Of a stretch of DNA of 9,018 nucleotides, positions 1-5,861 are shown piece after piece (position 1 is the first letter of the stretch; the number at the start of each line of letters is the position of its first letter). The notes beneath the pieces are model-generated. The model worked only from the letters and a program-made list of their open reading frames with translations. It searched no databases and was not told where the DNA came from. The translations under genes and the position numbers were made by a program. This stretch comes from Dyella_B sp035508675. GTDB taxonomy: Bacteria; Pseudomonadota; Gammaproteobacteria; Xanthomonadales; Rhodanobacteraceae. The stretch is taken from contig NZ_DATJMN010000348.1 of the NCBI RefSeq assembly GCF_035508675.1, positions 1-9,018 on the forward strand, given 5' to 3'.

Positions 1-1101
1 ACTGACGAAATTGCTGATGGCGCCTTTGCGGTCACGCCATAGGAAATAGTTGAGCACCAGGCTGTGCTTCCAGCCGTGGGTGCGATAACCCTGGTAGACG
101 ATGCCGATGATCCAGCGCGACTTCTGCCGTACTGCCGTCGCCAGGCGATCGGGGAAATATTCGCGCACACAGATCACGTTGGATTCGTGCCGGCTCTGGC
201 CAAACTTGTCAGGTTGCTTAGGACGGCGCTGGTAGCGAAGCACTGGAAAGCGCACGAAGATTTCTTCCATGCCGCGCGCCTTCAAGCGCAAGCCGATGTC
301 GTAATCCTCGGTGAGGCTCTGCACGTCGAACGCGATGCCGTTACCTTCTTCGATCAAGGCAAGCACGGCACGCCGGCTGAAGCAGGTACCCACGCCGGCA
401 CTGGGCACCTGGCCGGCCAACGCTTCGCGTACCGGCACATCCTTGCCGTGCAGCTCGGCGAATTCGTCGAGGTAGTGCAAGCTAGTGAAATTGTTCCACT
501 GCCGTTCGAACGGATACACCGGAATCTGGATCAAGTCCTTGCGGTGCACCAGGTAATTGAACAGACGCAGCTCGTGTTCGCACACGACGTCTTCGGAGTC
601 GTGCAAGATGAATCCTTCAAAGGTCATGCGTGCGCGTTGTTCGAACTGCAAGATCGCGTCGAGCACGTTGTTCAGGCAATCGGCCTTGCTGGTCGGACCT
701 GGGCGCGCGCATACCACCTTGTGCACGTTGGGAAAACGCGCGCACACCTCGTCCACATCACGTTGCGTATCCGGATCGTTCGGATACGTGCCCACGAAAA
801 TATGGTAGTTCTCATAATCCAGGGTGACGGCAACCAATTCGGCCATGTGACCGATCACGCCGGTCTCCTGCCAGGCCGGCACCATGATGGCCAGCGGCTT
901 TTCTGCCGGACGGTACAGCTCGTGATAGAGCGTGTGCTCGCGGGTGTTGTAGACGAACAGCGAGCGCCACAGACGCCGCGTCCAGTACACGGCGTCGATA
1001 AAGAAGTCGTCCAGCCCACTGATCAAGATCAACACGGCGATGACGATGACTACGGCACCCAGCCCGTAGAGATAGGTCGAGAATGCGTCTAGCCACCACA
1101 T
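1..1101 (-). CDS. nfrB: NfrB-type membrane glycosyltransferase (N4 phage adsorption protein B homologue), 3' part cut off
   Basis: Inner-membrane family 2 glycosyltransferase, homologous to E. coli NfrB, which with outer-membrane NfrA makes and exports a surface glycan used by phage N4. The first 367 residues are in the window with no stop. A membrane helix spans about residues 11-30, followed by the DDFFIDAVYW signature (31-40). The GT-A domain shows VPAW-ETG (75-81), GTYPNDPDTQRDVDEVCARF (104-123), SKADCLNN (138-145), the acidic HDSED (167-171), TEDYDIG (264-270) and the QxxRW motif (Q326, R329, W330) of processive glycosyltransferases. Long blocks match my memory of enterobacterial NfrB almost exactly. 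The ATG has GGAGG 7 nt upstream. The gene starts 16 nt after the wecB stop, so an operon is likely. The C-terminal membrane segments and, by family knowledge, a c-di-GMP-binding MshEN domain would lie beyond base 1. Family assignment is near certain; substrate is inferred. Confidence 0.95.
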   Translation of the reverse strand, partial: MWWLDAFSTYLYGLGAVVIVIAVLILISGLDDFFIDAVYWTRRLWRSLFVYNTREHTLYHELYRPAEKPLAIMVPAWQETGVIGHMAELVAVTLDYENYHIFVGTYPNDPDTQRDVDEVCARFPNVHKVVCARPGPTSKADCLNNVLDAILQFEQRARMTFEGFILHDSEDVVCEHELRLFNYLVHRKDLIQIPVYPFERQWNNFTSLHYLDEFAELHGKDVPVREALAGQVPSAGVGTCFSRRAVLALIEEGNGIAFDVQSLTEDYDIGLRLKARGMEEIFVRFPVLRYQRRPKQPDKFGQSRHESNVICVREYFPDRLATAVRQKSRWIIGIVYQGYRTHGWKHSLVLNYFLWRDRKGAISNFVS

Positions 1102-1117
1102 GGCACACCTCCATGGC

Positions 1118-2230
1118 TCAGCTGGCTTCGCGCCGACGCTCGTTACCCGCCAATGCTCCTCTAAGCAGATCGGTGACACGCACGCTGGCCGTGCCATTGC
1201 CGAAAGGATTACCCGCATGTGCCATCGCGTTGTACGCATCCGTGTCCGACCACAAAGCCTCGATCTGCTGGACAATGGACGCACGCCGCGTGCCGGCCAG
1301 CCGCGCGCAGCCAGCCTCGATCGCTTCCGGCCGTTCGGTTTCGGTGCGCAGCACCAGTAGCGGCACACCGAAGGTGGGCGCCTCTTCCTGCAAGCCACCC
1401 GAGTCGGTCAGCACCAGCCAGGCGTCGAGCAGCGCCTGCTGCATCTGCAGATAGTCCAGCGGCGGCCTGAGATGCACATTCGACAGTCCACCGAGAATCG
1501 CATGCACAGGCTGGCTTACCACTGGATTGAGGTGTACCGGAAACAGCACCTCCAGCTCGGCATGGCGGCTCGCTACTTCGGCAATCGCATAACAGATCTC
1601 GCGCAGATCGTTGCCCCAGTTTTCGCGCCGATGCGCAGTGACCAGCAAATGGCCGCGCCCCTCCACGCGTCGCCGCAATCGATGCCGCCGCACGATCCAT
1701 TGCTGAGCATCGATCACCGTATTGCCGGTGACGGTGATGCGTTCCTCGGGAATGGCCTCCCTTCGCAACGCCAGCGCCGAGCGCTCGGTCGGCGCAAAAT
1801 GAAAACTGGCGATGCGACTGACCATCTGGCGCAAGCCCTCTTCCGGAAAGGGACGTCGCAAATCGTACGTACGCAGGCCCGCTTCGATGTGTGCAACAGG
1901 GACACGACGATAAAATGCACAGATGGCGCCGAGAAACGTGCTTTCGGTATCGCCTTGCACCAGCACCAGCGACCACGCTCGATCCGCCAGCACGTTGTCG
2001 AGCAAGCCGCGACAGCACGTGCTGAATTCGCACAAGCCGTCACCGCCGCGTTCAAGTGTTATGTCGGGAAGAATGTCGAAGCACGCGAGCATCTGCCGCG
2101 CCATCTCGCCATGTTGCCCGGTGTGCAGCCAATGTGGTCGCGCCCAACCGCTTGTCCGCAAACAGTGATACAGCGGCGCAAGCTTGATGATTTCCGGGCG
2201 TGTGCCGGAAACGATCAGGATGTCCTGCAT
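1118..2230 (-). CDS. wecB: UDP-N-acetylglucosamine 2-epimerase (non-hydrolysing)
   Basis: Cytoplasmic enzyme interconverting UDP-GlcNAc and UDP-ManNAc. The 370 residues compare with 376 in E. coli WecB, so it is full length. The fold is two Rossmann-like lobes. Visible signatures are SGTRPEIIKLAPL (8-20), TGQHGEM (37-43), GDTEST with the catalytic-type Asp94, HIEAGLRT with Glu116, FPEEGLR with Glu130/131, TGNTVIDA (168-175), TAHRREN with His200, FPVHLNP (230-236), LTDSGGLQEEAP (274-285) and TERPEA (298-303). All residues I know to matter in the family are present. The ATG has GAGGGG 5 nt upstream. It is the first gene of a probable wecB-nfrB operon, so its UDP-ManNAc probably feeds NfrB rather than enterobacterial common antigen; no other wec gene is visible. 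Transcription probably starts in the AT-rich spacer shared with the divergent gene at 2646. Confidence 0.96.
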   Translation of the reverse strand: MQDILIVSGTRPEIIKLAPLYHCLRTSGWARPHWLHTGQHGEMARQMLACFDILPDITLERGGDGLCEFSTCCRGLLDNVLADRAWSLVLVQGDTESTFLGAICAFYRRVPVAHIEAGLRTYDLRRPFPEEGLRQMVSRIASFHFAPTERSALALRREAIPEERITVTGNTVIDAQQWIVRRHRLRRRVEGRGHLLVTAHRRENWGNDLREICYAIAEVASRHAELEVLFPVHLNPVVSQPVHAILGGLSNVHLRPPLDYLQMQQALLDAWLVLTDSGGLQEEAPTFGVPLLVLRTETERPEAIEAGCARLAGTRRASIVQQIEALWSDTDAYNAMAHAGNPFGNGTASVRVTDLLRGALAGNERRREAS

Positions 2231-2645
2231 ACATCCCCCTCATGTGCAGGATGGGACACCACCCTGCTCCCTGGACGTCCTGTCCTAGCCCCCTAATGCC
2301 CAGTCGCGGGCAGCGCTGACCGCGTATCTCCCGAACGGACGGAGTCGGTGGAGACGCCGGTATCAATTGGCGCAAGAAGCTGCACCATGTCCTCATATTG
2401 CCAACTTTAAGTTAAACATACACATCAATTTCATAATATTTTGGTTAATTACATATTGACTATATACAAATAATTTGCTAGTCGACAAATCACATGCGCC
2501 GTCGTACTCTCTTCCACGGCGAGGCGTTCCTTTCACGGGACAGGGGCCTGGGCTTTCGGGATTGAATCGCATTCACAGCCATGCGCGCAGGGCGGCATAG
2601 CGGCTGCGGCGCGCTGTATTCGTCTTTAGAGCGAGGGGAAATCCC
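2231..2645. promoter_or_regulatory. Divergent intergenic region with AT-rich core
   Basis: A 415-bp spacer between the starts of wecB (minus) and the DUF2334 gene (plus). Bases 2401-2490 contain 21 G/C of 90 (23%), in strong contrast to the GC-rich genes around. The core holds promoter-like hexamers on both strands and a palindrome, TTTAA-G-TTAAA, at 2406-2416. Toward wecB the remaining 160 nt are GC-rich. Toward the DUF2334 gene there is a GC-rich leader of about 150 nt in which GCGCGCAG (2583-2590) can pair imperfectly with CTGCGGCGCGC (2603-2613). I see no gene here and no match to a GEMM c-di-GMP riboswitch. Role as a shared control region is inferred from position and composition. Confidence 0.6.
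2441..2468 (+). promoter_or_regulatory. Candidate sigma70 promoter for the DUF2334 gene
   Basis: TTGGTT (2441-2446) and TATACA (2463-2468) are separated by 16 nt. An overlapping alternative is TTGACT (2456-2461) with TAGTCG (2479-2484) at 17 nt, preceded by TG as an extended -10. Which one is used cannot be told from sequence. Either would leave a leader of roughly 155-170 nt before the ATG at 2646. Confidence 0.35.
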
Positions 2646-4424
2646 ATGTTCAGACCATCCTTCTTTGGACCATCTCGTTTTCAGTCGTTACTCGCCGGTA
2701 TTGCACTGGTGCTGCTTGCAGTCTCCAGCCCGATATCCGTTGCAGCCCAAGGCACGCTGATGCCGAGCCTCGATCGCGCTGCCTTACCCGCACCACCGCC
2801 ACCGCCACACGCGGCATTGCCGAAAGTGCAGGCAACGGTCACGCAGGCTCCGCGCGTATCAACGACACTCGCGCGCACGGTGACGGCCGCGGCAGCATCC
2901 GCACCCAACGCCTACGCGGGAGCACCCGGCGCAAACCCGAACCAGAACACGCTCGTGCTGTACGACATCACCGGGCAGTGGGGTTGGCTGGGTGAAGCCT
3001 ATGGCGTAATGGCTGGCAACCTCGTCACGCACGGCAGCAAATACACCTTGCAGCCTGCGGTGAACTATGTCTCAGGCGAACTCAATAGCTACACCGGGCT
3101 GATCTACATCGGCTCGACCTATGGCGAGCCGTTGCCCACTGCGCTGTTGGATGACGTACTGGCAACCACCAAGCCGGTGCTATGGATGAACGACAACATC
3201 TGGCAGCTGTCCGCGCGCGCCGCGAATTTCGCGGGGCAATACGGCTTCACGCCGACGTACTTCGACTTCTCCAACACCTTGACGGTGACCTACAAGAACA
3301 TCGCACTGCAACGCAACGCACTGGCCGTACCTTCCGGCCTGCTGCAGACGACCATCAACGATCCCACCAAGGCGCAAGTACTCGCCGTCGCTACCAATGA
3401 CACCAACGGCAGCATCAACTGGGCAACCAAGGGCGCCAACCTCACCTACATCGGCGAGATTCCCTTCAGCTATACCGGGCCTAACGATCGTTATTTGGCG
3501 GCCATCGACCTGATCGGCAAGGTGTCCAACCCGAACATGCCAGCACGCAAACGTGCGCTGGTACGCATCGAGGACGTGGATGCAGAGGACGATCCTACCC
3601 AGCTGCGTGCGATCGCCGATTACCTCTACAGCAAGAACGTGCCTTTCAGCGTTGCGTTGATCCCGTATTACGTGGATCCGAACGGCTTCTACAACAACGG
3701 TGTGCCGGTATCGATCCATCTGTACCAGGCCAAGACGCTGGTCAGTGCACTGAAATACATGCAAGCCCGCGGCGGCGTCATGATGATGCATGGCTACACC
3801 CATCAGTACTCGAATATCGACAATCCCTACACCGGCGTCAGCGGCGATGATTTCGAGTTTTATACCGCGCACATCGATGCGTCCAACTCCGTGATCTTCG
3901 ATAGCCCGGTGCCCGTCGATTCCATGTCATGGGCACAAGGACGCATCACCGCCGGCTTCCAGGAATTCAGCAAGGCAGGCTTGATCCCGCCCACGATATT
4001 CGTGCCGCCGCACTATGCCGCATCGGCCATCGACTATGCGGTATTCAAGACACAGTTCGAGGCGATGTCTCAACGCGACCTGTATGCCATCGGCTGGTGC
4101 CCGAATGGCGCTTGCGGTACAGGGACCCCGGATTACACGCGCATCTACGGCCAGTTCTACCCGTACCTGGTGCGCAATGTGTTCGGTTCTGTCGTGCTTC
4201 CCGAACAACTCGGTGATGTCGAACTGGTGGAATACAACAACAATCCGCCGCGTTTCCCGGCTGACATTCTGTACAGCGCTAATTGCAACACGGTAATTCA
4301 GGACTCGGTGCAAAGCTTCTTTATCGACCCGACCCTGGACATCAGCTATCTCAAACAGATCGTGGAAGGCCTGCAGGCGATGGGCTACACCTTCGTGTCC
4401 GTGAGCGTGATTACCAAGGGTTGA
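2646..4424 (+). CDS. Secreted DUF2334 protein, polysaccharide deacetylase-like
   Basis: 592 residues, predicted periplasmic or exported. A signal peptide covers about residues 1-34 (basic start, hydrophobic 15-30, then SVAAQG). A Pro/Ala/Thr-rich linker runs from about 40 to 100, including six prolines in a row (49-54 region). An N-terminal domain (about 101-290, starting NTLVLYDITG) precedes the DUF2334 domain (about 300-590), which belongs to the NodB/CE4 deacetylase superfamily. Putative catalytic and metal residues are the acidic RIEDVDAEDD (307-316) and HGYTHQ (His382, His386), with FVPPHY (452-457) as a further conserved patch. Cys485, Cys490 and Cys547 could form a disulfide. The ATG has GAGGGG 7 nt upstream. 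Divergent from wecB-nfrB, so it may trim or deacetylate the glycan made by NfrB, as PgaB does for PNAG. The family is clear; activity and substrate are inferred. Confidence 0.85.
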   Translation: MFRPSFFGPSRFQSLLAGIALVLLAVSSPISVAAQGTLMPSLDRAALPAPPPPPHAALPKVQATVTQAPRVSTTLARTVTAAAASAPNAYAGAPGANPNQNTLVLYDITGQWGWLGEAYGVMAGNLVTHGSKYTLQPAVNYVSGELNSYTGLIYIGSTYGEPLPTALLDDVLATTKPVLWMNDNIWQLSARAANFAGQYGFTPTYFDFSNTLTVTYKNIALQRNALAVPSGLLQTTINDPTKAQVLAVATNDTNGSINWATKGANLTYIGEIPFSYTGPNDRYLAAIDLIGKVSNPNMPARKRALVRIEDVDAEDDPTQLRAIADYLYSKNVPFSVALIPYYVDPNGFYNNGVPVSIHLYQAKTLVSALKYMQARGGVMMMHGYTHQYSNIDNPYTGVSGDDFEFYTAHIDASNSVIFDSPVPVDSMSWAQGRITAGFQEFSKAGLIPPTIFVPPHYAASAIDYAVFKTQFEAMSQRDLYAIGWCPNGACGTGTPDYTRIYGQFYPYLVRNVFGSVVLPEQLGDVELVEYNNNPPRFPADILYSANCNTVIQDSVQSFFIDPTLDISYLKQIVEGLQAMGYTFVSVSVITKG

Positions 4425-4464
4425 CGGTTCATCGCCGCGGCCACCCTGCAGACCCCGGCATGAA

Positions 4465-4494
4465 GAGCCCCTTTCCTTTCGGGGGAAGGGGCTC
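4465..4494. terminator. Hairpin between convergent genes
   Basis: GAGCCCCTT (4465-4473) pairs perfectly with AAGGGGCTC (4486-4494). The stem extends inward through T-G, C-G, C-G and T-G pairs and closes on a TTCG tetraloop (4478-4481). It lies 40 nt after the DUF2334 stop and 63 nt past the end of the cupin gene. There is no T-run on the plus strand and only a weak one on the minus strand, so it may act as a two-way terminator or simply be a dispersed repeat. Confidence 0.6.
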
Positions 4495-4557
4495 ACCTGC
4501 TATACAGCGGGCCGGGATGGCAAGCGTTGCGAGGATTGTCGTCCACGCAGTAAGTGA

Positions 4558-5580
4558 TCAAAACACCTGCTGCTGCGGATATTCCGACGTGAAATCGTTA
4601 TCCCACAGGAAATTAGTGAACGACACGGTGACCGAGATATCCAGCCCTTCCACGAAGTGCCAGCAGCCCACCGGCAGAAACAGCACCTCGCCGGGATGCA
4701 GGATGCACGACAGTACCTGCACCCCTGCCATGCGCGGATAGCGCTGCAGATCGATCTGCCGGCCATCCACGTGGGTGAAGCAGTGTTCGTGGTTGTAGAC
4801 GTGGGCGATCTCGCACGCCGGCATCAACAGAATGCGCTTGCGACCCATCACCTGCGCCATGAAGTTGTTGGTGAGGTCGTGATGGAATGGCGTGATGGTG
4901 CCGGGCGGGCCGAACCACAGAAAGCCTTGCGTTGAGCCCTTGCCGTCCAAATACTCGGGAATCTGCACGATGTCCTGCCACAACAGGTCGAGCGACGTGC
5001 GATTCTTGCCCTCGTTGTAGGCCGTCATGTAGAAGTCGTTGCTGCGCTCGGCATTGCGCACCATCTCGACATAATCACCGAACAGCATGGTCTTGCGGTG
5101 CGCGGTCTTGCGCAGTTCGTACTGCGTATCCGCATCGCGGCCAAACTGGATCTCCACCTCGCGATCGCCGCAGCGTTGCTTGAAATAATCCAGGCTCCAC
5201 GTCGTCATCGCGGGCCAGTCGTCCATCATGCCGGTGATGATCACCGGACGGCCGGCGGTGTAGTACGCGTCGAAAAATTCTTCGCGCGAAAGTTTGTGCC
5301 GCCGCGGCACTTCCACGTCGCGCAGGCGATTCATGCGGCGCTGCGCTTCCAGTATCCAATCGTGTTTCGCCAACCGATTGCGCAAGCGTTGCGCGCCGGC
5401 AAGATATGGGCTGCCCAGCGCCTGCTGGATTTCATGCACGGCTTCTTCGTGTGCAATGCCGGCGTGCAGCATCTGTTCGTAGATGCCTTGCGGCGGGCCG
5501 TCCAGCAACAGGTTTTCCGCAATCCATCGGCGCCACTCATTGTCGACGTGGACCACCGGCCTCAACTCGACGTTCGCCAT
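4558..5580 (-). CDS. Cupin-like (JmjC/cupin_8) Fe(II)/2-oxoglutarate oxygenase family protein
   Basis: 340 residues, cytoplasmic (no signal or membrane segment). Residues 1-85 are helical-looking and of no family I recognise; this is followed by a linker and the cupin_8 domain from about 100. The family start LSREEFFDAYYTAGRPVIITG (97-117) is typical, then DDWPAMTTWSLDYF. The iron site is visible as HHD (His233, Asp235) and His308 in LPVGCWHFVEG; Lys248 in GRKRILLMP is the likely 2-oxoglutarate contact. Homologues include the FIH-like hydroxylases of proteins, and some tRNA hydroxylases share the fold, so the substrate is open. I chose the ATG at 5580 because GAGGGG lies 5 nt upstream; an in-frame extension to 5865 exists but its residues do not look like protein and it would overlap the pgm end. 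It lies 281 nt after pgm on the same strand, so it probably has its own promoter. Confidence 0.88.
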   Translation of the reverse strand: MANVELRPVVHVDNEWRRWIAENLLLDGPPQGIYEQMLHAGIAHEEAVHEIQQALGSPYLAGAQRLRNRLAKHDWILEAQRRMNRLRDVEVPRRHKLSREEFFDAYYTAGRPVIITGMMDDWPAMTTWSLDYFKQRCGDREVEIQFGRDADTQYELRKTAHRKTMLFGDYVEMVRNAERSNDFYMTAYNEGKNRTSLDLLWQDIVQIPEYLDGKGSTQGFLWFGPPGTITPFHHDLTNNFMAQVMGRKRILLMPACEIAHVYNHEHCFTHVDGRQIDLQRYPRMAGVQVLSCILHPGEVLFLPVGCWHFVEGLDISVTVSFTNFLWDNDFTSEYPQQQVF

Positions 5581-5837
5581 GACATCCCCTCGCGCGTTGC
5601 GTGGCAACAGCTCTTGGAAGGCGAGCCTAGCGCAGGCCCGCTTGCAGCAATGCGATTGTGTCGGCGAAATGACAACGATGTCTAGTCCCTGCCCTCCCCT
5701 TTGCCCCCGCTCGGCCCGGCCGGTGGAACCATGCCGACGTCCGTCCCGGCCAGGAGCACCGTGGTGGCCGAGGAACGCACCCTCCCAACAAGGCGGCCAG
5801 TATACGAGCGCGGAAACGTAGCTGGGCATGCAAAGCC

Positions 5838-5859
5838 CGGAGCAAGGTGGCGCGCTCCG
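5838..5859 (-). terminator. Possible pgm terminator hairpin
   Basis: CGGAGC (5838-5843) and GCTCCG (5854-5859) form a 6-bp stem with a 10-nt loop, starting two bases after the pgm stop on the minus strand. A second small stem (GGGC/GCCC around TTTGCAT, 5824-5838) follows at once. No T-run follows, so the call is weak. The rest of the 281-nt spacer (5581-5861) shows no gene; a TTGCTG/TAGGCT pair near 5630-5660 on the minus strand is a weak promoter candidate for the cupin gene. Confidence 0.3.
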
Positions 5860-5861
5860 CG

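Noticed and set aside
64..1092. 342-codon plus-strand frame
   Set aside because: Antisense shadow of nfrB; its translation is rich in His, Val and Ala with no family resemblance, while the minus strand gives clear NfrB.
1472..2296. 274-codon plus-strand frame
   Set aside because: Antisense shadow of wecB; composition unlike a protein and no motifs.
2481..2500. TCACA half-site resembling a CRP/Clp operator
   Set aside because: The other half (TGTGA at 6-nt spacing) is missing.
2490..2645. c-di-GMP (GEMM) riboswitch in the DUF2334 leader
   Set aside because: Considered because of the c-di-GMP link, but the conserved GEMM core sequences are not present.
3180..3872. 230-codon minus-strand frame inside the DUF2334 gene
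   Set aside because: Shadow of the plus-strand gene, which has signal peptide, ribosome binding site and family motifs.
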